The notes: generated by a model from the sequence alone, not told the origin. Shown: positions 1 through 6,790, counted from the first letter of the stretch. The stretch is DNA of 20,356 nt from an uncultured bacterium (GCA_905215095.1 CAJMOL010000004.1:1-20356), one strand, 5' to 3'. Made by a program: numbers and translations.

Positions 1-463
1 CTGGGAGGCCCTCGATGCTCTGACGGCGCTCGCCACCACCTGCCCCGAGCAGCTGGGCGATGCCTTTGAGGGCGCCGAGACTGCACTGTTCGACGAGATC
101 TCCTCTACGCTGCGCTATGCCGCCTTCCGCCTGCTGTGCGTGTGGGGTGCCACGAGCGTCGAGCGTTCGCGCGAGGCTTGGCCCATCCTGGACGAGGCCA
201 TCCAGTGCTACCACGGCGACCTTGAGTATCGCGACATGCTCGGTTGCCTGTACGAGTTTTGCCAGGGCGAGATCGACGCCGAGGTTGCCGAGAAGCTCGC
301 GCTGCGCCTTAAGTTCGACGCCGAGAACGGCAAGGGCAGCTATCTCAAGGCCCGTTCGAGCGAGATTTGCGAAATACTTGTTAAACGTTTTGGCCTGGAT
401 CTCTCCAAAAAGAAGAAGCGTGCTAGCGTTAAAAAATCTGACGACGCCGAAAACGAGGAGTAA
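1..463 (+). CDS. Unrecognised protein, 3' part only (start lies outside the window)
   Basis: The reading frame is open from base 2, with no stop and no convincing start, to a TAA at 461-463, so this is the last ~153 residues of a longer protein. I do not recognise the family. The visible part is rich in Ala, Leu, Glu and Asp with regular helix-like spacing (alternating Leu/Ala/Glu), compatible with a helical-repeat or TPR-like fold, but no repeat unit can be defined by eye. The C-terminus is a charged tail of lysines followed by acidic residues (KKKKRASVKKSDDAENEE). The stop lies 6 bp before the dehydrogenase ATG, and the GAGGAG at the 3' end of this gene is the neighbour's ribosome binding site, so the two are probably co-transcribed. 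A GTG at 140 could be read as a start, but the open frame upstream argues against it. Confidence 0.7.
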   Translation, partial: WEALDALTALATTCPEQLGDAFEGAETALFDEISSTLRYAAFRLLCVWGATSVERSREAWPILDEAIQCYHGDLEYRDMLGCLYEFCQGEIDAEVAEKLALRLKFDAENGKGSYLKARSSEICEILVKRFGLDLSKKKKRASVKKSDDAENEE

Positions 464-469
464 CAGATT

Positions 470-1555
470 ATGGCGCACGATGTAGTCCTGATTCCCGGTG
501 ACGGTATCGGTCCCGAGATTACGCAGGCCATGCGCCGCGTGGTCGAGGCCACCGGTGTCCAGATCAACTGGAACGTCCAGGAGGCCGGTGCCGGCGTCAT
601 GGACGAGTTTGGCACGCCGCTGCCCCAACATGTGCTCGATGCGGTCGCCGAGACCAAGGTTGCCATCAAGGGCCCCATCACCACGCCGGTCGGCACGGGT
701 TTCCGCAGCGTCAACGTGGCCCTGCGCAAGCATTTCGACCTGTACGCCTGCGTGCGTCCTTGCCTGTCGCAGCCGGGCGACGGCTCGCGCTTCCGCGACG
801 TCGACCTGGTTATCGTGCGCGAGAACACCGAGGACCTCTACGCCGGCATCGAGTTCGATGAGGGTGCTGCCGAGGTCGAGGAACTCTCGCAGCTCGTCGA
901 GCGTTCTGGTCAGAAGACCTTCGCCGCGGATTCCGCCATCTCGATTAAGCCCATCTCCATTGCCAAGAGCCGCCGCATTGTGGAGTATGCCTTTGAGTAT
1001 GCCCGTCGCTGCGGCCGCAAAAAGGTGACGGCCGTGCACAAGGCCAACATCATGAAGGCGACCGACGGCCTGTTCCTGCGCGTGGCGCGAGAGGTGGCCG
1101 CCAACTATCCCGATATCGAGTTCAACGACAAGATCGTCGACGCCACCTGCATGGGCCTGGTCCAGAACCCCAACGACTTCGATGTCCTGGTGCTGCCCAA
1201 CCTGTACGGCGATATCGTCAGCGACCTGTGTGCTGGCCTGGTGGGTGGCCTAGGGATGGCCCCGGGTTCCAACATCGGTGCCGACTGCGCCATCTTTGAG
1301 GCAACGCACGGCTCCGCGCCCGATATCGCGGGCCAGGATATCGCCAACCCCACGGCCGAGATCCTGTCTGCGGCTATGATGCTCGATCATCTGGGCGAGA
1401 ATGATGCGGCCAATCGTATCCGCGCCGCCGTGTCTGCCACGCTCGACGAGGGTAAGCTAGTTACCGGCGACGTACGTCGTGCCCAGACCGGTTCTTTTGA
1501 GGGCGCGGTGGGTACGCAGGCCTTTGCCGATGCCGTTATCGCACATCTGGCCTAA
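470..1555 (+). CDS. NAD-type isocitrate/isopropylmalate dehydrogenase family protein
   Basis: This 361-residue protein belongs to the beta-decarboxylating dehydrogenase family (isocitrate, isopropylmalate, homoisocitrate). Visible family signatures are GDGIGPE (residues 10-16), a substrate-loop serine followed by NVALRK and [10 protein letters not shown] (around 83-100), the catalytic lysine region HKANIMK, the metal-binding aspartates in LYGDIVSDL, the glycine-rich [12 protein letters not shown] loop, and the cofactor loop [15 protein letters not shown]. The S-x-N-x-x-LRK arrangement and the DLYACVRP segment resemble mitochondrial-type NAD isocitrate dehydrogenase more than LeuB. Asp-Ile after HGSAP, where E. 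coli NADP isocitrate dehydrogenase has Lys-Tyr, points to NAD. The ATG has a GAGGAG 9 bp upstream inside the previous gene. No leu or TCA-cycle gene is adjacent, so context does not settle the substrate. Isocitrate (oxidative decarboxylation to 2-oxoglutarate, cytoplasmic) is my first choice, with a homoisocitrate- or isopropylmalate-like role as the alternative. Confidence 0.88.
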   Translation: MAHDVVLIPGDGIGPEITQAMRRVVEATGVQINWNVQEAGAGVMDEFGTPLPQHVLDAVAETKVAIKGPITTPVGTGFRSVNVALRKHFDLYACVRPCLSQPGDGSRFRDVDLVIVRENTEDLYAGIEFDEGAAEVEELSQLVERSGQKTFAADSAISIKPISIAKSRRIVEYAFEYARRCGRKKVTAVHKANIMKATDGLFLRVAREVAANYPDIEFNDKIVDATCMGLVQNPNDFDVLVLPNLYGDIVSDLCAGLVGGLGMAPGSNIGADCAIFEATHGSAPDIAGQDIANPTAEILSAAMMLDHLGENDAANRIRAAVSATLDEGKLVTGDVRRAQTGSFEGAVGTQAFADAVIAHLA

Positions 1556-1614
1556 GACATGCAGTCTGCAAACGCCTAAATAGTACTTAAGTGTTTGCGT
1601 ATAACCTAAGAATC

Positions 1615-1648
1615 AATACGCCCGGCGCTCTGTCGGGCGTATTCTATT
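1615..1648 (+). terminator. Rho-independent terminator after the dehydrogenase
   Basis: A perfect 10-bp stem is formed by AATACGCCCG (1615-1624) and CGGGCGTATT (1634-1643) around a 9-nt loop, followed by a short T-rich tract. A weaker GCAAAC/GTTTGC pair lies just upstream at 1568-1598. The hairpin separates the dehydrogenase unit from the gene at 1682. Confidence 0.75.
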
Positions 1649-1681
1649 GAGGACTATGTTTCCTAACAAGGAGTAACTGAT

Positions 1682-2767
1682 ATGGGTCTGATTCAAAAGA
1701 AGGACGAGAAGGACGAGATCGACGGCATCCAGATCATCGAGCGCGGCGAAGGCCCCGACGGTGATGAGGACGAGAAGATCGACCTGGTCGCCGGCACGTC
1801 TGCCGAACATATTGCCGCCGGCACGTCCGCCGAGGAGGAGGACGCTCGCCTGGAGGCAAAGATCGCCGCGGACGCCGCCGACGAGAATCTGATGCCCGAG
1901 GAGCAGGACGAGGACGACGACTCCGACGTGGACAACCACGCTTGCAAGCACAAGAAGACGATGATTGCCGCCTTTGTGGTCGCCATCGTGATCGCTGCCG
2001 TAGTCGGCTTCTTTATCGGCAACGGTGGTTTTGGCGGCAAGGGCGTCGGCTCGGCGACCCTGTCCGAGGACCAGCTCGATTCGACCGTGGCAAGCTATAG
2101 CTACAACGGCAAGAAGAGCGACATCACCGCGCGTGAGGCCATCGAGAGCCAGTACAGCCTCGATACCGTCAAGGATAGCGATGGCAACTACACCGCTCCC
2201 TCTGCCGACGTCATCCTGTCCTACGTACGCAACAAGATCCTGCTCGACGCCGCCGAGGACGAGGGCATTACCGTCTCCTCTAAGGAGATGAAGAAGTACG
2301 CCGAGGATTCCATCGGCACTTCGGACTACAAGACCATGGCCACGCAGTATGGCGTGTCCAAGGACCAGGCCAAGCAGATCGTCCGCCAGTCCGCGACGCT
2401 GCAGAAGCTCTACAAGAAGAAGGTGGGCGATAGCTCCGCAAGCATGCCGACCGCCCCGACCGAGCCTGCTGACGGCAACGAGGAGACCGCGAGCAAGGAC
2501 TACGCCGACTACATCATCAACCTTGCCGGCGACGAGTGGGATAGCTCAAAGGGCACTTGGAAGGATGCCGACAGCACCTACGCTAAGGCCTTCGCTGACG
2601 ATGCCTTTACGACCGATAGCGCCACCTATAAGCAGGCCATGACCGCCTATTACACTGCCTACCAGCAGTACTCCTCGCAGGCTTCGAGCGCCAGCTCCAA
2701 GTGGACCGAGTACGCCAACGGCCTCTACGCCAAGGCCAATATCAGCATCTACGGCCTGTTTGCGTAA
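1682..2767 (+). CDS. Single-pass membrane protein, acidic N-terminus, SurA/foldase-like exterior
   Basis: The protein has 361 residues. Residues 1-85 are strongly acidic (runs such as EEEDARLEAK and EEQDEDDDSDVD) and probably disordered and cytoplasmic. A lysine/histidine patch (HKKT, ~90-93) precedes one hydrophobic segment at about 94-114 (MIAAFVVAIVIAAVVGFFIG), consistent with an N-in single-pass anchor. The exterior part (~125-250) is helical, with spacing reminiscent of the N-terminal chaperone domain of SurA/PrsA foldases (VRNKILLDAAEDEGI, then MKKYAED, then a YGVSKDQAKQIVRQSATL segment). No peptidyl-prolyl isomerase domain follows. The C-terminal ~110 residues are rich in Tyr, Ala, Ser, Asp and Thr. 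AAGGAG at 1668-1673 supports the ATG. The gene stands alone between two terminators. A secretion-chaperone or envelope role is an inference; the family is not firmly recognised. Confidence 0.75.
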   Translation: MGLIQKKDEKDEIDGIQIIERGEGPDGDEDEKIDLVAGTSAEHIAAGTSAEEEDARLEAKIAADAADENLMPEEQDEDDDSDVDNHACKHKKTMIAAFVVAIVIAAVVGFFIGNGGFGGKGVGSATLSEDQLDSTVASYSYNGKKSDITAREAIESQYSLDTVKDSDGNYTAPSADVILSYVRNKILLDAAEDEGITVSSKEMKKYAEDSIGTSDYKTMATQYGVSKDQAKQIVRQSATLQKLYKKKVGDSSASMPTAPTEPADGNEETASKDYADYIINLAGDEWDSSKGTWKDADSTYAKAFADDAFTTDSATYKQAMTAYYTAYQQYSSQASSASSKWTEYANGLYAKANISIYGLFA

Positions 2768-2809
2768 GGTTTGCCTGCACTACTGCGCGCTAACCGATCT
2801 ACCTGATTG

Positions 2810-2848
2810 AGCCCGCTAGAACGGACAACGTTCTAGCGGGCTTTTTGT
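2810..2848 (+). terminator. Strong Rho-independent terminator
   Basis: A perfect 12-bp stem, GCCCGCTAGAAC (2811-2822) with GTTCTAGCGGGC (2830-2841), and a 7-nt loop are followed directly by TTTTT. It ends the membrane-protein gene and isolates the long PTS leader that follows. Confidence 0.92.
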
Positions 2849-2925
2849 TGCCGAAATCAATAGGATAGGCCTCGCGCCCGCACAAGCGCTCCATCGCGCT
2901 TCCCTAATTCATCTGGGAAAACAAC

Positions 2926-2939
2926 TGCAAACGATTGCA
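2926..2939. promoter_or_regulatory. LacI-type dyad in the PTS leader
   Basis: TGCAAACGATTGCA has perfect 5-bp arms (TGCAA/TTGCA) around 4 bp. This is the size and style of LacI/GalR-family or catabolite-control operators. No matching regulator is encoded in the window, so the assignment is speculative. Confidence 0.35.
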
Positions 2940-2945
2940 AGTGAC

Positions 2946-2975
2946 CGGTGAACGGTCGAAAACTACCGTTCACCG
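2946..2975. promoter_or_regulatory. Inverted pair of CGGTGAACGGT sites upstream of the PTS operon
   Basis: CGGTGAACGGT (2946-2956) and its exact reverse complement ACCGTTCACCG (2965-2975) are separated by 8 bp, with start points 19 bp apart. The first copy is itself a dyad, GACCG-GTGAA-CGGTC. The same 11-mer recurs as an inverted pair upstream of the second PTS gene (18960-18970 and 19036-19046). This repetition in front of two PTS units makes a real protein-binding site likely; the cognate regulator is unknown. Confidence 0.6.
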
Positions 2976-2986
2976 ATAATCTCAAA

Positions 2987-3002
2987 ACTGGTTCTAACTG
3001 GT
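2987..3002 (+). promoter_or_regulatory. Two ACTGGT half-sites, possible auxiliary GntR site
   Basis: ACTGGT-TCTA-ACTGGT is a direct repeat of the half-site that forms dyads at 3269-3282 and 7562-7575. Because the orientation is direct rather than inverted, it is a weaker candidate for the same GntR/UTRA regulator. Confidence 0.25.
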
Positions 3003-3119
3003 ATTAAGTCAAAAAGACCAATTCACATATCTTCACAATGACCTGCAATTTTTCTACACGCTATTTTTAGCCGCCCTGCGTTGTTTAGACACCGGGAAAG
3101 ATCCGTTCTTTTGCCAAAG

Positions 3120-3142
3120 CGTTTCGAAACGGTTTCAAAACC
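3120..3142. promoter_or_regulatory. Overlapping palindromes in the PTS leader
   Basis: Three dyads overlap here: CGTTTCGAAACG (3120-3131, perfect), GAAAC-G-GTTTC (3126-3136) and GGTTT-CA-AAACC (3131-3142). They lie about 100 bp before the likely promoter, so an activator or catabolite-control site is possible. No factor can be named. Confidence 0.35.
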
Positions 3143-3160
3143 GCAGGTAGAAGTGTTAAC

Positions 3161-3195
3161 GACCGGTAAACGGTCGATTTATCACCGTGAGCGGT
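3161..3195. promoter_or_regulatory. Second cluster of CGGTGAACGGT-like sites
   Basis: GACCG-GTAAA-CGGTC (3161-3175) is a dyad of the same design as the one at 2943-2957 and contains CGGTAAACGGT (3164-3174). CCGTGAGCGGT (3185-3195) matches the 11-mer at 9 of 11 positions. Start-to-start spacing is 21 bp, two helical turns. The cluster sits 50-80 bp upstream of the likely promoter. Confidence 0.5.
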
Positions 3196-3243
3196 GCAAA
3201 AACGTTTTACCGTATGAATCAAGGAAAGCGACCTCTTCTGGGG

Positions 3244-3252
3244 TGATATAGT
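3244..3252 (+). promoter_or_regulatory. Likely extended -10 promoter of the PTS operon
   Basis: TGATATAGT fits the extended -10 form TGnTATAnT. No good -35 lies 17 bp upstream, which is usual for extended -10 promoters. The predicted start near 3258 places the GntR-type operator (3269-3282) just downstream, a classic roadblock position, and gives a leader of about 140 nt before the EIIA gene. Confidence 0.5.
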
Positions 3253-3268
3253 GACAACAACACGTCAC

Positions 3269-3298
3269 GTGGTTACTACCAGTTTAGAAACCACTGGT
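3269..3298. promoter_or_regulatory. GntR/UTRA (NagR/DasR-like) operator before the PTS operon
   Basis: GTGGTTACTACCAG (3269-3282) matches CTGGTTACTACCAG upstream of agaS (7562-7575) at 13 of 14 positions. The TGGT-N4-ACCA dyad resembles the NagR/DasR operator class. A second inverted pair of half-sites, ACCACTGGT, follows at 3290-3298. The GntR protein encoded at 6791, between the two operators, is the obvious candidate ligand. Confidence 0.65.
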
Positions 3299-3398
3299 CT
3301 TCAAAGAACGCTTTCTAAGAAGCTTTAAGGGCAAGTGCCCGCTGGCTTCCGAAAATCATCGGACTCAGATTGTACACACCTTCGGAAGGGAAATTTGA

Positions 3399-3842
3399 AT
3401 GGTTGGCTTTATTCTTACCGGTCATGGACAGTTCGCACCCGGCCTTGCAAGCGCTATCGCGATGGTTGCCGGCGACCAGCCTGCTTTTACCGTCGTTCCT
3501 TTTGAGGGCGATCAGGCCGCATCCTACGGTGAGGATCTCCGCGCCGCTATTACCGCCATGCGCGAGGAGTGCGATGGCGTGCTCGTCTTTACCGACCTGC
3601 TTGGCGGCACCCCGTTCAACCAGTCGATGATGATTGCCCAGGATGTCGACAACGTCGAGGTTCTGACTGGCACCAACCTTCCCATGGTTATTGAGTTCCT
3701 GTTCCTCCGCGGCAATGCCACGCTCGCCGAGCTTGGCGAGCAGGCCGTGACCGTTGGCCAGACGGGCATCACCGCCCAGACGGTCGCATCCGTTGCCGGC
3801 TCCGAGGAAGAGGATATCTTCGGCGACGAGGACGGCATCTAA
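3399..3842 (+). CDS. PTS EIIA component, mannose family (AgaF/ManX-N type)
   Basis: This 147-residue cytoplasmic protein accepts phosphate from HPr and passes it to EIIB. The phospho-accepting histidine is H9 in GHGQFAPGL, at the canonical position right after the first beta strand (MVGFILTGHG). The conserved active-site segment DLLGGTPFNQ is present at about residues 66-75, and LTGTNLPM follows, as in the EIIA-Man fold. Length matches stand-alone EIIA-Man domains (~140 aa), so EIIA and EIIB are separate polypeptides here, unlike E. coli ManX. The extreme C-terminus is acidic (EEEDIFGDEDG). It is the first gene of a five-gene operon; GGAAGGGA at 3384-3391 supports the ATG. Substrate is inferred from context (agaS, nagA, lacC downstream) to be N-acetylgalactosamine or galactosamine; other hexosamines or host-glycan disaccharides remain possible. 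Confidence 0.92.
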   Translation: MVGFILTGHGQFAPGLASAIAMVAGDQPAFTVVPFEGDQAASYGEDLRAAITAMREECDGVLVFTDLLGGTPFNQSMMIAQDVDNVEVLTGTNLPMVIEFLFLRGNATLAELGEQAVTVGQTGITAQTVASVAGSEEEDIFGDEDGI

Positions 3843-4123
3843 TGGCCGATTTCGGAGCCAACGTCCTGAGCTCCTCGGTCGCCCTTTTAGGCCTGCTTGT
3901 CATCATGGGCTTGATTTACACCATCTGGTCGCAAATCAACATGAAGAAGAAGCAGAAGTACTTCAAGGAGCTGCACACCGAGCTCAAGCCGGGTCAGGAG
4001 GTTCTTTTCGCCGGCGGTATCTACGGAACCGTCAAAGGCATCGAAGGCGAGAAGGTCCAGATCAAAGTCCGATCCGGAGCCGTCGTAGATGTTTCGCGTT
4101 ACGCGATTCAGGAGATCAAGTAA
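3842..4123 (+). CDS. yajC: YajC-like small membrane protein inside the PTS operon
   Basis: The protein has 93 residues: one hydrophobic segment at about 11-29 (SSVALLGLLVIMGLIYTIW), a basic linker (NMKKKQKYFKEL), then a beta-rich cytoplasmic domain starting LKPGQEVLFAGGIYGTVKGI and ending VSRYAIQEI. This is the layout and length of YajC, the accessory subunit of the SecDF-YajC translocase. Its ATG overlaps the EIIA stop by one base (TAATG), so translation is probably coupled, and EIIB follows 36 bp later. No secD or secF is nearby. A YajC-like gene beside a mannose-family PTS is also what I recall from the hyaluronate PTS locus of Streptococcus pneumoniae, so the association may be a conserved specialisation: a PTS-dedicated paralogue that helps insert or regulate EIIC/EIID rather than the housekeeping YajC. 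Confidence 0.85.
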   Translation: MADFGANVLSSSVALLGLLVIMGLIYTIWSQINMKKKQKYFKELHTELKPGQEVLFAGGIYGTVKGIEGEKVQIKVRSGAVVDVSRYAIQEIK

Positions 4124-4159
4124 CTGTCGTCAGCAAATATCGAAAGGAAGCTGATCAAC

Positions 4160-4642
4160 ATGGCAGAACCCAACATTCTTCTTACCCGCATCGATAACCG
4201 ACTGGTTCATGGTCAGGTTGCCACCCAGTGGAACTCCACTCTGGGCTCCAACCTCATCCTCGTCGCCAACGACGACGTGGCGTCCAACACCATGCGCCAG
4301 AACCTCATGAAGATGGCCGCTCCCGCCGGCGTCGCTACGCGTTTCTTCTCCCTGCAGAAGACCATCGACGTCATTGGCAAGGCGAGCCCGCGCCAGAAGA
4401 TCTTCATCGTGGCCGAAACACCGGAAGACGTGCTTACGCTCGTCAAGGGCGGTGTGCCTATAAAGAAGGTAAACATCGGCAACATGCACATGTCGGAAGG
4501 AAAGCGCCAAGTCGCCACCTCCGTCGCAGTTAACGACGAGGATGTCGCTGCGTTTAAAGAGCTGCAGGAATTGGGGGTGGAGTTGGAGATCAGGCGCGTT
4601 CCGAGCACGCCTGTTGAGGACACGAGCAAGCTCTTCTCGTAA
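4160..4642 (+). CDS. PTS EIIB component, mannose family (AgaV type)
   Basis: The protein has 160 residues, the usual size of a free-standing EIIB of the mannose/fructose/sorbose family. The signature RIDNRLVHGQV carries the phospho-histidine at H17, which takes phosphate from EIIA and gives it to the incoming sugar. Further family features are the N-W pair after the active-site loop, RFFSLQKTID (~61-70), the LVKGGVPI loop (~94-101), IGNMH and EGKR. AAAGGAAG at 4143-4150 supports the ATG. It sits between the YajC-like gene and EIIC. A full-length gap-free paralogue at 13898 has 87 of 160 identical residues by hand count but lacks the histidine. Confidence 0.94.
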   Translation: MAEPNILLTRIDNRLVHGQVATQWNSTLGSNLILVANDDVASNTMRQNLMKMAAPAGVATRFFSLQKTIDVIGKASPRQKIFIVAETPEDVLTLVKGGVPIKKVNIGNMHMSEGKRQVATSVAVNDEDVAAFKELQELGVELEIRRVPSTPVEDTSKLFS

Positions 4643-4659
4643 TCCTCGTGATCCACGTT

Positions 4660-4708
4660 GTCAGGAGTGAAACCCTGACGTTCTGTACGTGAAATCCAAA
4701 GTGCGTAC
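4660..4708 (+). other. Intercistronic hairpins between EIIB and EIIC
   Basis: GTCAGG (4660-4665) pairs with CCTGAC (4674-4679), and GTACG (4685-4689) with CGTAC (4704-4708), in the 90-nt gap before EIIC. There is no T tract, so these are not terminators; they could stabilise the mRNA or tune EIIC expression. Confidence 0.3.
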
Positions 4709-4732
4709 ATACATTTTGAAAGGAGGAGCAAG

Positions 4733-5533
4733 ATGGAATACTCGATCATCCAGATCGCTCTGGTCTTCGTCGTCACGTTCATCGCGGCAATCGACCAGTT
4801 TGACTTCCTCGAGTCTCTCTATCAGCCCATCGTCACCGGCGCCGTCATCGGTCTTATCCTTGGCGACCTCAACACCGGTCTTCTCGTGGGTGGTACCTAT
4901 CAGCTCATGACGATCGGCAACATGCCGATCGGAGGCGCTCAGCCGCCTAACGCCGTCATCGGCGGCATCATGGCAGCCATTCTCGCTATCGCCACGGGCC
5001 TCGAGCCCAACGCGGCAGTCGGCCTCGCCATTCCGTTCGCTCTGCTTGGCCAGCTTGGCGTTACCCTGGTCTTCACGCTTATGTCCCCGCTTATGTCCAC
5101 GGCCGATAACATGGCTCACAACGCGGACACCAAGGGCATCGAGCGCCTGAACTACTTCGCCATGGCTCTGCTCGGCCTGATCTTCGCTGTCGTCGTCACC
5201 CTGTTCTTCATCGCTGGCGCTACCATCGGTCAGACCATCGCTTCTGCCATCCCGACTTGGCTGCAGACCGGTCTGTCCGCTGCAGGCGGCATGATGCGCT
5301 TCGTCGGCTTCGCCGTCCTGCTCAAGGTTATGATGAACCGCGATATGTGGGGCTTCTTCCTCATGGGCTTTGGCCTCGCGCTCATCACCGTTGCCAACGA
5401 TTCGCTGGCAACCCCTGCTCTGCTCATCCTCGCTCTCATCGGCTTCGGCATCGCTTTCTGGGACTTCCAGCAGCAGACCGAGCTGAAGGGTGCAGCTGTT
5501 TCTGACGGAGGTGACTTCGAAGATGGCATCTAA
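4733..5533 (+). CDS. PTS EIIC component, mannose family
   Basis: This 266-residue integral membrane protein forms the sugar channel together with EIID. Typical EIIC-Man features are several long hydrophobic segments, the early ALVFVVTFIAAIDQFDF helix, GLILGDLNTGLLVGGTYQLM (~40-59), and the conserved MPIGGAQPPNAVIGGIM loop (~64-80). A very strong AAAGGAGGAG lies just before the ATG. The gene overlaps the EIID start by 11 bp, with the EIID ribosome binding site inside its last codons, indicating translational coupling. Length is normal for the family (~260-270 aa). Confidence 0.94.
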   Translation: MEYSIIQIALVFVVTFIAAIDQFDFLESLYQPIVTGAVIGLILGDLNTGLLVGGTYQLMTIGNMPIGGAQPPNAVIGGIMAAILAIATGLEPNAAVGLAIPFALLGQLGVTLVFTLMSPLMSTADNMAHNADTKGIERLNYFAMALLGLIFAVVVTLFFIAGATIGQTIASAIPTWLQTGLSAAGGMMRFVGFAVLLKVMMNRDMWGFFLMGFGLALITVANDSLATPALLILALIGFGIAFWDFQQQTELKGAAVSDGGDFEDGI

Positions 5534-6605
5534 TGAGTATGTGATCCCGGAGCACTACGAGGATCTCACTCCTGCTCCGCAGCTCGACCAGAAGACCCTC
5601 AACAAGATGGCTTGGCGCTCCTGCTTCCTGCAGGCATCGTTCAACTACGAGCGCATGCAGGCCGCTGGCTGGCTTTACTCCATCATCCCCGGTCTGGAGA
5701 AGATCCACACCAACAAGAACGACCTCGCGGCTTCCATGAGCCACAACCTGGAGTTCTTCAACACCCACCCGTTCCTCGTCACCTTTGTTATGGGCATCGT
5801 GCTTTCGCTCGAGCAGAACAAGGTTGACATCCCCACGATCCGCGCCGTCCGCGTCGCCGCAATGGGCCCGCTCGGTGGTATCGGTGACGCCCTGTTCTGG
5901 CTGACGCTCGTGCCTATCACGGCCGGCATCACCTCCAACATGGCCATCAACGGCAACGCCGCTGCGCCGATCATCTTCCTGGTGATCTTCAACGCCGTCC
6001 AGTTCGCTCTGCGCTTCTGGCTCATGAACTGGTCCTACAAGCTTGGCACCAGCGCTATTGACGCTCTGACCGCCAACATGCAGGCCTTCACGCGTGCCGC
6101 TTCCATCATGGGCGTCTTCGTCGTCGGTTGCCTGGTCGTCACCATGGGTGGCACCCAGATCAACCTCGAGATCCCCAACGGCACCACCCGTGGCCTCTCC
6201 GCTACTACCGTGATCGTCTCCGAGAAGGAGGCCGAGAACTTCACCGGTATGGAGGGTATCGATACCGAGACCGCTGAGGCCGGTACCATCGCCATGACCG
6301 ATGAGGACGGCAACGCCCTCACCGCTTCCGATGCCGACGGCAACGCTGTCGAGTGCGGCGTCACCGATCTGGGCAACGGCATGGAGTCCGTTACCTACGG
6401 CACCGTTACCGAGGATCCGGTCAACTTCTCTGTTGCCGACACCCTCAACACCATCGTCCCGAAGCTCGTCCCGCTTATGCTTACGCTGCTGCTTTACTAC
6501 ATGTTCGCTAAGCACAGCTGGACCCCGACCAAGGGCATTCTCCTGCTCTTCGTCCTTGGCATCCTGGGCGCTGGCCCGCTTGGTCTCTGGCCGAGCATCT
6601 GGTAA
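5523..6605 (+). CDS. PTS EIID component, mannose family, with a large loop insertion
   Basis: The protein has 360 residues from the ATG at 5523, which has GGAGGTGA at 5507-5514 with 8-bp spacing; a GTG at 5490 is open but has no such site. The N-terminal two-thirds is standard EIID: LNKMAWRSCFLQASFNYERM (~26-45), IPGLEK, HNLEFFNTHPFL (~74-85), and the conserved GPLGGIGDALFW (~115-126). The C-terminal helices (IVPKLVPLMLTLLLYYMF and ILLLFVLGILGAGPLGLW) also fit. Usual EIID proteins are about 270-300 residues. The excess is a polar, acidic stretch of about 80 residues (~218-300) between two membrane segments, with a DEDGNALT/DADGNAVE near-repeat. It is the last gene of the operon and is followed by a terminator. 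Confidence 0.92.
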   Translation: MASNEYVIPEHYEDLTPAPQLDQKTLNKMAWRSCFLQASFNYERMQAAGWLYSIIPGLEKIHTNKNDLAASMSHNLEFFNTHPFLVTFVMGIVLSLEQNKVDIPTIRAVRVAAMGPLGGIGDALFWLTLVPITAGITSNMAINGNAAAPIIFLVIFNAVQFALRFWLMNWSYKLGTSAIDALTANMQAFTRAASIMGVFVVGCLVVTMGGTQINLEIPNGTTRGLSATTVIVSEKEAENFTGMEGIDTETAEAGTIAMTDEDGNALTASDADGNAVECGVTDLGNGMESVTYGTVTEDPVNFSVADTLNTIVPKLVPLMLTLLLYYMFAKHSWTPTKGILLLFVLGILGAGPLGLWPSIW

Positions 6606-6671
6606 GGCTCTAGCTTGAGGGGTGTGTCCCTACGCGGCTCACACCCCGACCCCTTAAGCCATGTGTATGTT

Positions 6672-6710
6672 AAAAGCCGCGTGCTCGAAAGAGCGCGCGG
6701 CTTTTGTTTT
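6672..6710 (+). terminator. Rho-independent terminator of the PTS operon
   Basis: A 15-bp stem (6672-6686 with 6691-6705, one G-U pair) closes a GAAA tetraloop and is followed by a T-rich tract (TTTTGTTTT). A second inverted repeat, GGGGTGTG (6619-6626) with CACACCCC (6640-6647), lies between the EIID stop and this hairpin. Confidence 0.92.
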
Positions 6711-6711
6711 C

Positions 6712-6764
6712 TTGATGATTCGGGTGTGGCAGACAGATAATGCTAAACACCCTAGGTAGTTAGC
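6712..6764 (+). promoter_or_regulatory. Putative promoter and dyad before the GntR gene
   Basis: TTGATG (6712-6717) and GATAAT (6736-6741) with an 18-bp spacer form a plausible promoter. The dyad GCTAA (6742-6746) with TTAGC (6760-6764), with CCTAGG in the centre, covers the expected start point and could be an autoregulatory operator. Its sequence differs from the CTGGT-type sites. Confidence 0.4.
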
Positions 6765-6790
6765 CGAATTCGAGCAAAAGGGAGGATAGG

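Noticed and set aside
4660..4708. Internal terminator between EIIB and EIIC
   Set aside because: The stems are short and not followed by a T run, and a single functional PTS operon is expected.
5490..5522. GTG start at 5490 for EIID
   Set aside because: It lies deep inside EIIC without a ribosome binding site, while the ATG at 5523 has GGAGGTGA at ideal spacing and gives the normal N-terminus.
5436..6515. Long minus-strand ORF (359 codons) opposite the PTS EIID gene
   Set aside because: It is an antisense shadow of a well-supported gene, with His/Gly/Asp/Glu-rich composition typical of reversed high-GC codons and no family motifs.
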